64,000 nt of DNA from Leptospira licerasiae serovar Varillal str. VAR 010 (GCF_000244755.1 NZ_AHOO02000005.1:930001-994000); one strand, 5' to 3'. Shown: positions 36,768 through 49,643, numbered from the stretch's first letter. The notes: generated by a model not told the origin, from the sequence alone. Program-made: numbers and translations.

Positions 36768-38003
36768 CTAACTCCTTACCATTTGCACTTTCAGCTTTAT
36801 CGCCTTTTTGGACTTCGCAGATTTTTTCTTAGAAAGAGAAAGTTTAGAATAAGTCATTTCCAGAGAATCTGTTACATCTTCCCAAGTGCAAGCAGCTGCG
36901 ATCTTTCTGGCAGCGAGGCCGAGTCTGGTGGCCAACTTTTTATTTTCCGCTAATAGGCAGGATTGTTCCATAAATTCTTCTTCTTTATCAAAACCGCAAA
37001 GTAGGGCGGACTTACCGTGTTTTAGATGTTGGTTGGCGGCCGCGTAGTCGTAAGCAACGATCGGAAGGCCAGACGCCATAGCTTCTACGATCACATTTCC
37101 GAAAGTTTCGGTGAGGCTAGGAAATAGAAATAGATCCCCGGTAGCATAATGTTCCGCTAGTTCTTTTCCTTTTCTCATTCCTCTGAATATGAAATCAGGA
37201 TTTTCCTTTTGCAATTTTTCTTTGGAAGGTCCGCCCCCTACTAAGATCAATTTTGCATTCGTAACTCTTGCTTGGAGCCTGCGGAATGTTCTTACCAATA
37301 GGTCCAGATTTTTTTCCGGAGCCAACCTTCCTACGTATAGAACTCCAAGTTCGGAAGATGATAATCCCCATTCCGTTTTTAGTTTGGAATTCCTGCGAGC
37401 CGGATGGAATAGATCGGAATCTATCCCTCTGGAGACCACCTGAACGTTAGTGTACCCTTGCGTTGTTAGCTGTTCTTTTATCTGCGCGGTTGGGACCAAA
37501 GTTATTTGGGTCCTATTATGAAGTCCTTTTAGGTAATTATGGACTAGTTTTCCCGCAAATCCGAATTTATAATATTTTGCATAAGCATGGAAATTCGTTC
37601 TAAAATCGCTGATGATCGGGATCCCGACATGTCTTGCTGCTCTGACTGCAGACCAACCGAGCGGGCCTTCGGTTACCACATGCACTATATCAGGTTTTTC
37701 TAATTCGATTAATCTGCGTAATAGATACTTTTCCGGAAATCCGAATCTTAAGTCTTCATACAAAGGGATTTTTGCCCCTCTTACCAATACTTCTCTATAG
37801 TTATTGTTTGCTGTTGCGTAATCGTTATGCCCTTGTTTCGGACGGACCAGAATGATCTCGTGACCTCTTTGTAAAAGATCGCCCAGCATTCTGTGAAGCG
37901 TTTTTGCGACTCCGTTGATCTCGGGAGGAAATGTCTCGGTCACCACTAAAATTCGAAAGGGACCTGCTTTTGGGTAAGAACTGATATATGTCGATGGAAA
38001 CAT
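36768..38003 (-). CDS. GT4-family glycosyltransferase
   Basis: 411 residues in the GT-B fold. The acceptor domain begins LVVTETFPPEINGVAKTLH. The donor domain carries VLYVGRLAPEKNLDLL (about 222-237), GGGPSKEKL and [21 protein letters not shown] (the EX7E motif). The opening matches plant sulfoquinovosyl- and bacterial mannosyl/glucosyl-transferases that make glycolipids from nucleotide sugars. The tail is very Lys/Ser-rich (KKKSAKSKKAIKLK), which may bind the membrane. It is a single gene with its own terminator. Confidence 0.88.
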   Translation of the reverse strand: MFPSTYISSYPKAGPFRILVVTETFPPEINGVAKTLHRMLGDLLQRGHEIILVRPKQGHNDYATANNNYREVLVRGAKIPLYEDLRFGFPEKYLLRRLIELEKPDIVHVVTEGPLGWSAVRAARHVGIPIISDFRTNFHAYAKYYKFGFAGKLVHNYLKGLHNRTQITLVPTAQIKEQLTTQGYTNVQVVSRGIDSDLFHPARRNSKLKTEWGLSSSELGVLYVGRLAPEKNLDLLVRTFRRLQARVTNAKLILVGGGPSKEKLQKENPDFIFRGMRKGKELAEHYATGDLFLFPSLTETFGNVIVEAMASGLPIVAYDYAAANQHLKHGKSALLCGFDKEEEFMEQSCLLAENKKLATRLGLAARKIAAACTWEDVTDSLEMTYSKLSLSKKKSAKSKKAIKLKVQMVRS

Positions 38004-38087
38004 CGACTTTCGATCATCTTAAATTCTTGTATCTACTCCATGAAGAGAGGATTACTTTTTCATTACAGAGTGCGACCGAGGTGCAGT

Positions 38088-39149
38088 TTATTGTTCGACT
38101 CCGGTAGCGAATGCCTTTCTCAAAAGTCTTCCGCAATATACGGATTCCGCATATGCCAAGCCGGAGGTGGAATATCTGGCTATGATCCCATAAGTGGTGA
38201 CTGTCGGATCTATCCATGGATAGAATCCGAATTTTCCGGGACTGCTAAATGCAGAATCATTTCCCGAAGAATCTTCTACCCAATGTCCGTAAGAATAATG
38301 CACATCTTCCAAAACAAAAGGAGAATACTTGGCTTGGGTCGGATGGGCAGAAGGTAAAGTAGGCACAAGATCCGCTCCTAAGTAGGTTCGGATTGTTAAA
38401 TTGGAATTTAATATTCTTCTTAAGAACTGAGCATAAACGGAAGCAGAAGTCCTAACTCCCCCGGCAGGTTGGGGAACCGCATAATCTATACCCGGATTGG
38501 AGCCTCCAAATAATGTGTTTCCGATCTCTGTTGCAAGTTGAGCGCGAGTGTAGTTCGTTAGCGCAGGAGTTAAGCCGCTCGGATTCAAGGCCGCATAGGC
38601 TTGGAAATGAGCCCCATTATAATAAAAGTAATTTAGGTCACCTGAATTATAATAATTATTATTGTTCGTTCCGTCTCTTCCCGGGCCGTTCGTGAAACAA
38701 GCATTTACAGTAAGAGCAAGGTTACATTTGTTATCGTCCAAATTATCGTAACCTGATCTCATCCTAAGATAAGATTGTTCTATGGATGTTGGAGTTCCTA
38801 CTTTCTCTAGAACATAAGCTCCCCAGATCCATTTAGATGCGGAAGCAATTAAAAGAACTGTTGATCCGTTGACTGAACCGTTTACGGAAGAATATCCGTA
38901 AGCTCCGGTACCATCCCCTATTTCCCAATAAAAAGCGCCTAGTTTGGTACATGTGGAGTTTTTGGTCGCAGTCGCTTCTACCGCATCTAATTGAGTTTGT
39001 TTAGTGGAATCTATGACAGTAAATTGCGCAGGGACTTGTATATTAGATAATGCTAATGCAGATACCAGAGAAGAAAGCGGGTCCTCGCTAGGTGGAGGAG
39101 GGCAGGCGAATAAAAGGGAAACCGGAAGAAGATACAAATACTTTCGCAT
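38088..39149 (-). CDS. Putative serine-hydrolase (beta-lactamase-like) lipoprotein
   Basis: The ATG at 39149 is chosen over a TTG at 39164; it gives a classical signal with LLFACPPP (lipobox LFAC). The product is 353 residues. ASASKWIWGAYVLEK provides an SxxK motif, YFYYNGAHF provides a Tyr/Asn motif typical of class C-like serine hydrolases, and HYSYGHWVE replaces the usual KTG-type strand. Cysteines near CNLALTVNACF are unusual. It may hydrolyse an ester or amide at the cell surface. Activity is not certain because the third motif is weak. Confidence 0.6.
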   Translation of the reverse strand: MRKYLYLLPVSLLFACPPPPSEDPLSSLVSALALSNIQVPAQFTVIDSTKQTQLDAVEATATKNSTCTKLGAFYWEIGDGTGAYGYSSVNGSVNGSTVLLIASASKWIWGAYVLEKVGTPTSIEQSYLRMRSGYDNLDDNKCNLALTVNACFTNGPGRDGTNNNNYYNSGDLNYFYYNGAHFQAYAALNPSGLTPALTNYTRAQLATEIGNTLFGGSNPGIDYAVPQPAGGVRTSASVYAQFLRRILNSNLTIRTYLGADLVPTLPSAHPTQAKYSPFVLEDVHYSYGHWVEDSSGNDSAFSSPGKFGFYPWIDPTVTTYGIIARYSTSGLAYAESVYCGRLLRKAFATGVEQ

Positions 39150-39222
39150 ATAAATCTCTGTCAATTCGACGCTGTCATTCTATAATAACTCCCGGGTTTA
39201 AGCGATTTTTCGCTTAAGTTCA

Positions 39223-39609
39223 TTATTTTTTCTTTTTCTGTTTGGTAACAACCGGGGGATTGCGAAGTTCATTTAGTTTGTCGGTCAGCCATTTTTCGGA
39301 TTCTACTTCCTTTCCGTCGGGGAATTTGATCTTATAAGGAGTTCCTGTAATAGAGGACTTGCTCGCTAATCCTTTTATAAAATCTTCCGTGCTGCTTATT
39401 TTACTTTTGGCGGCGTCATACTTTCTGAGCAAATGAGCCTTTGCCTCGTCCAGTTTATGTTCCGAACCGTTTCGGATAAAAACACAGCCTTTGCAAGAAT
39501 CTAAGGAAGAAACCAAAGTTTTGATCTCGTCTTCCGGTTCCGATCCGAAAATAAAAGTGAAGCTCAAAATTAGAAAAGAGAAAAGAAGAAAGGATGAGAT
39601 TTTTTTCAT
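39223..39609 (-). CDS. Secreted DUF5329 protein
   Basis: 128 residues. The signal peptide (about 1-22) is followed by the DUF5329 pattern CKGCVFIRNGSEHKLDEAKAH (about 39-58), LRKYDAAKSKI, FIKGLASKSSITGTPYKIKF and WLTDKLNELR. The family is widespread in proteobacteria with unknown function. The tail is Lys-rich (KQKKKK). The fit to the family is good by eye, with its conserved Cys, RNG and SKSS motifs. It stands alone, 58 bp downstream of the serine-hydrolase gene's start. Confidence 0.8.
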   Translation of the reverse strand: MKKISSFLLFSFLILSFTFIFGSEPEDEIKTLVSSLDSCKGCVFIRNGSEHKLDEAKAHLLRKYDAAKSKISSTEDFIKGLASKSSITGTPYKIKFPDGKEVESEKWLTDKLNELRNPPVVTKQKKKK

Positions 39610-39745
39610 AAATAGTCGGTAGAATTAAATTTGGTCCACTTGCTTATGGCAACCAAGTATTCGAAATTCTATAATTTTCTTAGGTTCCTTTTTTTCGTGA
39701 CCGTAAAGGTCCGGTTTACGTATTATTCATAAAAGGAAGACTTGG

Positions 39746-40324
39746 GTGAAAAAATTCGTTTTACTTTGCATATTCTTTTTCGGGTTTGCAGCCGTTTATT
39801 CTCAAGAACAGACGACTGCTTTGCCGGAAACGAAAGATAGATCTCGTTGGGACTTGGTCTGGAGAAGTGCAGTTCTTCCTGGTTGGGGACTTCTACATGC
39901 AAAAGAATACAGAAAAGCTAGATTAACAATGGTAATCACTTCTATCTTGATTCTTTCGGAACTGAAAGGCCACCAAGAAGAATTGGAAAGAAAAGAAGAG
40001 TTTGAAAACTCCAGAAATCTGTTCCTTGTATATTCTAATTTCTATCCGCAGCCTGATCCTGGCGCGATTACCTTTCTCGCAAATTATCAACATAGCAAAC
40101 AAGACGATCTGGATGCCGTTCGAAGTAGGAATGATCTCAGATTGGCTCTTTTAGGAGCGAAGTATATTCTTCAGTTGGCTTACACATATTGGAGAGGAAT
40201 TACGTGGGAAGGAGATAATTCTTCCGGATTCGATCTCAATATCCGGACTTATTCACAATCGGATGCGAGGGATCAAGTGAGAGACACATTCGGAATGGAT
40301 TTGAAATACGGTTTTCATTTTTAG
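39746..40324 (+). CDS. Membrane/secreted protein, DUF5683-like
   Basis: 192 residues from a GTG at 39746. The signal peptide is about 1-20. The motif WRSAVLPGWGLLHAKEYRKA (about 39-58) and a hydrophobic segment after it (RLTMVITSILILSE) match proteins with the DUF5683 'PGWGQ' theme found in spirochaetes and Bacteroidota. A second hydrophobic stretch lies at about 135-150. The role is unknown. Confidence 0.7.
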   Translation: MKKFVLLCIFFFGFAAVYSQEQTTALPETKDRSRWDLVWRSAVLPGWGLLHAKEYRKARLTMVITSILILSELKGHQEELERKEEFENSRNLFLVYSNFYPQPDPGAITFLANYQHSKQDDLDAVRSRNDLRLALLGAKYILQLAYTYWRGITWEGDNSSGFDLNIRTYSQSDARDQVRDTFGMDLKYGFHF

Positions 40325-40416
40325 GAACTTCTTCTAATTTACATAATATCCAATCGAAAGAGAATATTACTAAATTAGAATTAAGAAGTGATCTGTCCCA
40401 AGATCCGGCATATCTT

Positions 40417-41205
40417 CTATTTAATATCGGGAGAAAATCTTTGCCATTGTTTTCCTTCTTTCCATACCTGAAATTCTCCGGGTAAAAACTGGGTCCAGAT
40501 CTCATTTTGGGTCAAAGGGCTGGTGGCTAAGACGGTAACAACATCTTTAGGGCTTGTATATTCTCTAAAATCTATACTTAAGTCCGCATCTATAAGTTTG
40601 GCTTCTCCGAAGGGAGCATTTCTTGTGATATAAACTAGTTTTGTAGAACAGTATGCGTATAAATACTTGGAATCCGAGATTAGAATATTCGAAACTCCTT
40701 TTTTTCCGAGCTTGGATAACAGCTTGCGGATTTCTTGAGAGAGTTGTGCTTCGTTTTTAGGCCTTGTCTTAAATTTTTTCTTCAATTCGGAAAGCACCCA
40801 ACAAAAAGCATATTCGCTATCAGTCGTGCCGACAGGAAAAAAAAATTTTAACGGTTCCTTCTTCACTCCTTTCAATTGTCCGTTATGAGCGAATGTCCAA
40901 TAATAGCCCCAGAGTTCCCGAACAAAAGGATGCGTATTCTTTAGGTCCACCTTACCGCGATTCGCTTTTCGGATATGAGAAATTACTAAATTACTTTTGA
41001 TCGGGAATGTGCGCACAAGCTCCGCTAATTGAGAATCTGCACTTGCTTGAGGGTCTTGAAAAACTCTACAACCTTTGCCTTCATAAAACGCGATCCCCCA
41101 TCCATCTTTATGGGGCCCTGTTTTTCCACCTCTTTGGACAAGACCAGTGAAACTAAAGCATATATCTGTAGGAACATTGGCGCTCATTCCTAGAAGTTCA
41201 CACAT
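40417..41205 (-). CDS. Class II glutamine amidotransferase (YafJ type)
   Basis: The ATG at 41205 is chosen so that Met is followed by Cys2 ([14 protein letters not shown]), the nucleophile exposed after removal of Met. The product is 262 residues. Other marks of the GATase_4 family are [49 protein letters not shown] and [13 protein letters not shown]. It hydrolyses glutamine or a related gamma-glutamyl amide; a dedicated synthase domain is lacking, and the physiological substrate is unknown. The gene diverges from the GT4-polA pair by about 30 bp. Confidence 0.88.
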   Translation of the reverse strand: MCELLGMSANVPTDICFSFTGLVQRGGKTGPHKDGWGIAFYEGKGCRVFQDPQASADSQLAELVRTFPIKSNLVISHIRKANRGKVDLKNTHPFVRELWGYYWTFAHNGQLKGVKKEPLKFFFPVGTTDSEYAFCWVLSELKKKFKTRPKNEAQLSQEIRKLLSKLGKKGVSNILISDSKYLYAYCSTKLVYITRNAPFGEAKLIDADLSIDFREYTSPKDVVTVLATSPLTQNEIWTQFLPGEFQVWKEGKQWQRFSPDIK

Positions 41206-41234
41206 TCTGAGCACTCTCCGTTATATTGGAATAA

Positions 41235-42454
41235 TTGTCACTAAGGCGAATCCCGTTTGTCCAGGACTTTTTCCTAAAAAGAAATGGCGGAACTCTTGCA
41301 GAATTCAAGCTAGAACCCCAATTTGATCGGGTGATTCTTCATATCGACACGGAAACCGGCTGGAGAGGAGGAGAAAGGCAACTTTTTCTTCTCGCAGAAG
41401 GTTTAAAAAAACACAAAATCCCCCAACTCATTCTATGTAAACCAGGCTCTGCATTAGAGACCCGCGCTAATGAGGTTGGACTTCCAACAGTTACTCTCCC
41501 TTTAAAAGGAGAATGGGACTTCGGTTCAGTAAAGGCTCTGCAAGAACTGATCGTTTCCAAAGGGATCAAACTCATTCATGCTCATACTGCAAAAGCGCAT
41601 TCGATCGCTTGGATGGCGAAAGCAAAACATCCTCAAGTGAAGCTTGTAGTGTCCAGAAGAGTGGACTTCAGACTTCGAAAGAATTGGTTCAGCAAACGTA
41701 AATATGTTTCTGATAGAGTGGATCTTTACTTAAGTGTTTCTAATCGTATCCGTGAAATTCTGATTATGGATGGGATAGATCCAGCCAAGGTAGTGACTGT
41801 TTATAGCGGGATCGATCTAGGCGTTTCCAAGAAAGCAAACGATACTTCTTATCTAAGAAAAGAATTCAATCTTTCTAAAGACGAACTGATTATCGGAAAT
41901 ATTGCCGCGTTAGTAGATCATAAGGACCAAAAAACATTACTCGACGCTTTGTCTAAAGTCGAGACGGATAAAAAATATAAAGTCCTTATCGTAGGTGAAG
42001 GCGAGCTCAGGAAAGAACTGGAACGTATCGCTTCCGAAAAGAAACTTTTGGATAAAGTGATCTTCACGGGATTTAGAACGGATATCTCCGAACTTCTTTC
42101 CATATTCGATATCTTTACGTTAACTTCCAAAGAAGAAGGACTAGGAACTTCCGTTTTAGACGCGATGGCATCCGGTTTACCGATCGTCGCCACAAACGGC
42201 GGCGGCATCGCGGAAATGTTGACGGAAGGAAAAGGTGCATTCATTTCCGAAGTAGGAGATGCGGTATCACTAGCTTCTTCTTATAAAACTCTATTAGAAG
42301 ATCCTAAAATTCGCAGGTCTATGGGGGCATTTAATAAGGAATCCGTAAAAAGATTTTCAGTTAAAAATACCATCAAGAAGACAGAACTGGCTTATTATAG
42401 TTTGTTGGGAGAAGAGATTTATTCCGGTTCGAAAGGAAAATCGGGGGAAGCAGC

Positions 42455-42458
<4 letters not shown>
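41235..42458 (+). CDS. GT4-family glycosyltransferase coupled to polA
   Basis: 407 residues from a TTG at 41235; no in-frame ATG is available early, and the fold proper begins at about residue 32 ([18 protein letters not shown]). The donor domain shows [33 protein letters not shown] and [21 protein letters not shown] (EX7E). The acceptor is unknown; it is a likely envelope polysaccharide or lipopolysaccharide enzyme. Its stop overlaps the polA start by four bases, an unusual partnership for DNA polymerase I. Confidence 0.88.
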
Positions 42459-45217
<2,759 letters not shown>

Positions 45218-45276
45218 TTTTTAGTTGAGTCTTCTGGCAGACTGTCCTTAAAATTCGGTCGCTTGGGGAGAATTTC

Positions 45277-46233
45277 ATGGAAAGTTCTTATTCCAGAAAA
45301 AAGTTCCTGAAACTTTTGGCGTTATCTGCCGCAGGTATAAGTCTTTCGGAGAGAATGATTTCTCCGTTATTTTCTCAAACGTCCGGAGCCTCTAAAATGT
45401 TAAAACGTAAGATTCCAAAAACTGGAGAAGAAATTCCTGCAATCGGTTTAGGTACTTGGCAGACTTTAGACGTGGATCCGGATCCTTCTTCTTTGGCTCC
45501 TTTAAGGGAAGTTTTGTCGGAGTTCTTACATATCGGCGGAGGTGTAGTAGACTCTTCTCCCATGTATGGTCGTTCGGAAGAGATTTTCGGGATCTTATCT
45601 AAGGATTTTACAGATGCGGAAAGAAAAAAATTTTTCTTAGCCACAAAGGTTTGGATTAGGGGAGAAGCTGCCGGAAAATCTCAGATAGAGGCTTCTTTCA
45701 AAAAGATGAAAGCCGAGAAGATCGATCTATTCCAAATCCATAATTTACTAGATACTCAAACTCATCTAAAAACATTAAGGGGTTTAAAAGAAAATGGAAA
45801 GATCAGATATATCGGCTTAACTCATTTTACAGTTTCAGCATTCGGGGAGATGGAGCGTATCTCCGAAAAGGAAAAGCCGGACTTTTTGCAAATACCTTAT
45901 TCTATCCAAACAAGAGAAGCTGAAAATAGGATCTTACCTTTTGCCCAAGAACATGGGATCGCGGTTTTGATCAATCGGCCCTTCGAAGAAGGTGGGCTTT
46001 TTAGAAATACAAAAGGTAAAACGTTACCTGAATATTTTAAAGAATGGGATTGTTTATCTTTTGCACAGGCCTTCTTAAAATACATTCTTTCTCATCCCGC
46101 CGTGACATGTGCTATCCCAGCTACTTCTAAGATTTCTCATCTCAAAGATAATATGGGAGCGGGACTTGGCAGATTTCCGGAAGGCAAAGAAAGAAAAGTT
46201 TTTCTATCCAACCTTCTAGATGCGATGGACTAA
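45277..46233 (+). CDS. Aldo/keto reductase with Tat-like signal
   Basis: 318 residues. The N-terminus YSRKKFLKLLALSAAGISLS resembles a twin-arginine signal, but the second Arg is Lys. The AKR barrel follows (about 43-318): PAIGLGTWQTL, GGGVVDSSPMYGRSEEI (Tyr), FLATKVW (Lys) and LFQIHNLLD (His) give the catalytic set. It would be an NAD(P)H-dependent carbonyl reductase. If exported by Tat it would need its cofactor bound before transport. It is 59 bp after polA, possibly with its own promoter. Confidence 0.85.
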   Translation: MESSYSRKKFLKLLALSAAGISLSERMISPLFSQTSGASKMLKRKIPKTGEEIPAIGLGTWQTLDVDPDPSSLAPLREVLSEFLHIGGGVVDSSPMYGRSEEIFGILSKDFTDAERKKFFLATKVWIRGEAAGKSQIEASFKKMKAEKIDLFQIHNLLDTQTHLKTLRGLKENGKIRYIGLTHFTVSAFGEMERISEKEKPDFLQIPYSIQTREAENRILPFAQEHGIAVLINRPFEEGGLFRNTKGKTLPEYFKEWDCLSFAQAFLKYILSHPAVTCAIPATSKISHLKDNMGAGLGRFPEGKERKVFLSNLLDAMD

Positions 46234-46311
46234 AATTTCTTTCGCGTTAAAGATTTTGCACTTCCCATTCCGAAAGCACACGATACAATATTGCCTCTTC
46301 TGGAGGAGTCT

Positions 46312-47208
46312 ATGTCGGAACCGCTTTGGAGAACCCACCCTTTGGCCTGGAAGGCATCAGGGGCTTTCTTTGAATGGAAAAAAAGAAAACTATTCTATAG
46401 GATAGGCGGAGAAGGAGAAGCGCTTCTTCTGTTACATGGTTTTCCCACTTCTTCCTGGGATTGGAAGGATGTATGGGAAACTCTTACTCGTCAATATAAA
46501 GTCCTTACCTTCGATTATCTGGGCTTCGGTTTTTCCGAAAAACCGAAAGACGGACATTATTCCATTTTTCAATACGCGGACCAGGCGGAATTTTTCCTAC
46601 AAGAGCAAGGTATCCAAAAGGTTCACCTTCTTGCCCATGATCTAGGAGATACAGTTGCACAGGAATTAGTAGCAAGATTTAGGGAGAAGTTATCCGGCCA
46701 AAGGATCGGCGGTCCCGACTTAGAATCTGTATTCTTTCTGAATGGCGGGATCTTTCCGGAGACCCATAGGCCTAGGGCTGTGCAAAAATTATTAAACGGT
46801 CCTTTTGGATTTTTATTCTCTAGGTTAGTGAACAAGACTTCCTTTCAAAAAAATTTTTCTGAAGTATTCGGACCAAACACCAAGCCGGGCAAAGAGGAAT
46901 TGGACGGATTCTGGGAATGTGTGAACAACGGAGGAGGAAAAGCGATCTATCACAAATTGATAAGATATATGAGAGAAAGAAAAATTTTCAGAGATAGATG
47001 GGTGGGAGCGATACTAGACAGTCCGATCCAGTACGCGTTGGCGGACGGTTTAGAAGATCCAGTCAGCGGTAGACATGTAGTGGATCGGTTGAGAGAGATG
47101 AGACCGGACGCGAAAGTGTATGAACTCCCAGGCATAGGACATTATCCTCAAACAGAAGCTGCTGATCAGGTTTTGAAAGCCTACTCGAACTTCAGATCTA
47201 AACTTTGA
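46312..47208 (+). CDS. Alpha/beta hydrolase, MEST/haloalkane-dehalogenase-like
   Basis: The ATG at 46312 follows GGAGGAG by three bases, whereas the upstream frame to 46291 has none. The product is 298 residues. Motifs are LLLLHGFPTSSWDWKDVW (oxyanion region, 38-55) and LLAHDLGD with Asp110 as nucleophile, so it is a dehalogenase/epoxide-hydrolase-type enzyme, not a serine esterase. The catalytic His is in GIGHYPQTE. HDLGDTVAQELV strongly recalls the MEST group. The substrate is unknown. It lies 78 bp after the aldo/keto reductase. Confidence 0.85.
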   Translation: MSEPLWRTHPLAWKASGAFFEWKKRKLFYRIGGEGEALLLLHGFPTSSWDWKDVWETLTRQYKVLTFDYLGFGFSEKPKDGHYSIFQYADQAEFFLQEQGIQKVHLLAHDLGDTVAQELVARFREKLSGQRIGGPDLESVFFLNGGIFPETHRPRAVQKLLNGPFGFLFSRLVNKTSFQKNFSEVFGPNTKPGKEELDGFWECVNNGGGKAIYHKLIRYMRERKIFRDRWVGAILDSPIQYALADGLEDPVSGRHVVDRLREMRPDAKVYELPGIGHYPQTEAADQVLKAYSNFRSKL

Positions 47209-47293
47209 TATTTCTCAGATAGTTTGGTGACCAGATTTATTTCCTTGAAAAAAGGAAGAAATCTGCCAGACTGTTAAGAAAGCGAAAGATTAG

Positions 47294-48115
47294 ATGGGTA
47301 AGGTTGCATACAATAATCCGCGTTTTTTCGATTTTGTATACGACGACTTTTTATGTGCGGCGGTGGACTCTCATGTCGCACAATCCGGAGTTCTATTTCA
47401 CTCTCTAACCAAAGAAAATGTTTGGGAACTTTTCGAGATCACTGGAGTACTGGCAGAACTCAAAAAAAGAGGATATGACTCATTCCAACTGGATCTATCC
47501 GGAAGCGACGATACCTACCAAAAACTCATTCTCACTTTCCAGAACGAAATTTTAGTCCATCTACGTTTAAGCATCCAAGAATATAGGATACGCCTTAACG
47601 ATTACTTCTTTAAAGAAAAATATCTGGTCGTGAATTGGCTCCAGACACGTCATCCGAAACAGGAAGGTAGAGACGCTACTCGTTTGTATCCTGGACAGGA
47701 TGTTCCCGGTCTTGGGATCTTCCCAGAGATGTCCGACCTGATCGGATTTTTGATCATCTCACTTAGATTGAACGGCGCAGTGATCCGACCGGAATATTTT
47801 CATGATGCGGTACTCTTTTCCCGTAAATTCCATTTTTTGGAAGCAGACTCCAAAGCTCTTTACCAAGCTTTAAGGACAACTTTCCCAAAACATTCTATCA
47901 GAGCGATCTCTACATTATTGCAACACGGAAAGATCGTGGATGCAAAACGAGGAGTGATCCAATGGAAACCGATTGAAATGATTCTCTTTCTGGAAAAATC
48001 TTTGAACTTCTTCGTATTTAATCGTAAGTTTGAGAAGAAGGTCTCCAAGATACTTTCCACATATAAACTATCTTTAGTTGAAGGAGCAGAGGCAGAGTTG
48101 GGACTAAATACTTAG
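47294..48115 (+). CDS. Conserved protein of unknown function
   Basis: 273 residues, soluble, no signal peptide. A central motif RDATRLYPGQDVPGLGIFPEMSDL (about 125-148) looks conserved by its Gly/Pro pattern, but I do not recognise a domain. The mixed alpha/beta character and the following genes (PilZ, N-acyltransferase) suggest a link to membrane lipid or signalling, by position only. Confidence 0.65.
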   Translation: MGKVAYNNPRFFDFVYDDFLCAAVDSHVAQSGVLFHSLTKENVWELFEITGVLAELKKRGYDSFQLDLSGSDDTYQKLILTFQNEILVHLRLSIQEYRIRLNDYFFKEKYLVVNWLQTRHPKQEGRDATRLYPGQDVPGLGIFPEMSDLIGFLIISLRLNGAVIRPEYFHDAVLFSRKFHFLEADSKALYQALRTTFPKHSIRAISTLLQHGKIVDAKRGVIQWKPIEMILFLEKSLNFFVFNRKFEKKVSKILSTYKLSLVEGAEAELGLNT

Positions 48116-48230
48116 CACTATTTTGAACAAGTGTTACGTGATTATTTTTCGTAAGAAAACCGTTTTCTTCTCTCGTCTTATCCATTTATAATATAGGTTT
48201 GGCCATTATTCTATTCCGGAGGGTCCTCGG

Positions 48231-48587
48231 ATGGAGAAAAGAAAACAGGTAAGGGTAGTCCCTTTCCCTAAACAACCAGTTCAACTCCAATTGATGGGAA
48301 ACGGTTTTTTAGATATTCTTGTCGCCCAGGACGTTAGCGAGGGAGGGATCGCAGTACGTGTTCCTCATAAATTTGATGGATGCGATATACACTCCAGTGT
48401 GGAAATTGTGGTTTCTTTGCCCGGGTACAAGCCATTTAAAGCATTAGGCAAGATCAAACACTTGAGCGCTTCCAAGGAAGCACAGGGCCTTTTCGGGCTC
48501 CAGTTCACACAAATCGACCTAAAAGGGAAGGAATTCCTCGGCGATTATGTCAAAAAACTTGCCTCTCTCCGCAGAATGGCAGGATAA
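48231..48587 (+). CDS. PilZ-domain protein
   Basis: 118 residues. It carries a PilZ-like barrel: the basic start RKQVRVVPFP, then DVSEGGIAVRV (the D/NxSxxG motif, about 32-42) and a later GLFGLQFTQID strand. PilZ proteins bind cyclic di-GMP through an upstream RxxxR; here RKQVR may supply it. GGAGGGT lies a few bases before the ATG. It might couple c-di-GMP to nearby lipid or motility functions (inference). Confidence 0.85.
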   Translation: MEKRKQVRVVPFPKQPVQLQLMGNGFLDILVAQDVSEGGIAVRVPHKFDGCDIHSSVEIVVSLPGYKPFKALGKIKHLSASKEAQGLFGLQFTQIDLKGKEFLGDYVKKLASLRRMAG

Positions 48588-48687
48588 TCGGCCAGTCCAG
48601 TCATCGGAATTTCTTTCCAGCGTAATCCGACTGTAACCATTTAGGATGATAGATAGAAGCATCCTAACAAGGAAAAGAAGGACGACA

Positions 48688-49467
48688 ATGGGATCAGGAA
48701 CAGTCCAAAAAAAGCAAAAAGTAGAACGTAAGCTTGAAGTAAGGATCGCAGAGAACCAACTCGAGATCGAAAGAACTTTAGCTCTTCGTTACGATGTATT
48801 CAATCTGGAGTTGGGCGAAGGATTACCTCAATCCGCGGCGACTCGTAAAGACAGAGACGAATACGATTTATTTTGCGACCACCTTATCGTAGTAGATAAG
48901 AACAGAAATGATATGATCGTCGGAACTTATCGTATCCTACGCAGAAGTGTCGCTAAAGCAAATATCGGATTTTACTCCGACAACGAATTCGATATCACTA
49001 AAATTTACGAATTAGAAAGAGAACCTGCTGAGATCGGACGCAGTTGTGTTCATCCAGAATACAGAGATGGATCCGTAATCTCTCTTCTTTGGGGCGGGCT
49101 CGCTCAATATATGAAGAAGAACAATATCGGATACCTATTCGGTTGCGGTTCAGTTCACAGTACGGATGCTCAATCTGCAAATGATGTTTATGCGTTTTTG
49201 AAAGATAAACAAGCTCTTGCTGGAGAAGCTTTCGACGTAAAACCGCTCCCTGGATTCGAGATGCCAGGTTTCGACCAGAACTATTCTCCGGAAGATATCA
49301 AAGAAGTTTCTAAAAGAATCCCTGCGTTAATCAAGGGGTATATTAGAGCCGGATCGACAATCTGCGGAATTCCAGCATTGGATGCAGTTTTTAAGACTAC
49401 CGACTTCTTTATAATATTCGATATCAAAGACATCGAATCAAGATACAGTAAACATTACTTAGAATAG
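48688..49467 (+). CDS. GNAT-fold N-acyltransferase, OlsB-like
   Basis: The ATG at 48688 is chosen (AAGGA upstream); an earlier in-frame ATG at 48646 lacks a good site. The product is 259 residues. The Acetyltransf_5-type core spans about 15-215: [56 protein letters not shown] and [12 protein letters not shown]. OlsB makes lyso-ornithine lipid from ornithine and acyl-ACP; related hemolysin-like enzymes use other amines. No olsA-like acyltransferase is adjacent. The product could be an aminolipid. Confidence 0.82.
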   Translation: MGSGTVQKKQKVERKLEVRIAENQLEIERTLALRYDVFNLELGEGLPQSAATRKDRDEYDLFCDHLIVVDKNRNDMIVGTYRILRRSVAKANIGFYSDNEFDITKIYELEREPAEIGRSCVHPEYRDGSVISLLWGGLAQYMKKNNIGYLFGCGSVHSTDAQSANDVYAFLKDKQALAGEAFDVKPLPGFEMPGFDQNYSPEDIKEVSKRIPALIKGYIRAGSTICGIPALDAVFKTTDFFIIFDIKDIESRYSKHYLE

Positions 49468-49500
49468 AACTTAGGGCAGTCCCTCTAGTTTTTCGTAAGG

Positions 49501-49532
49501 ACGGGTCTCAAATCAAGGCCCGTTTTTATTTT
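49501..49532 (+). terminator. Intrinsic terminator
   Basis: ACGGGT pairs with GCCCGT (one G-U) over an 11-nt loop, followed by a run of T interrupted by one A. It is placed 33 bp after the OlsB-like gene. Confidence 0.65.
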
Positions 49533-49643
49533 TAGCCCCGTTTTCGACCCCTAAATATGGGCCGATACACCTTGACCGTTTGGGCTTCTCCTTTTTTCCT
49601 ATACTAAATTAATTCTAAACAAGCGAAACCCTCCGGGTCCCTC

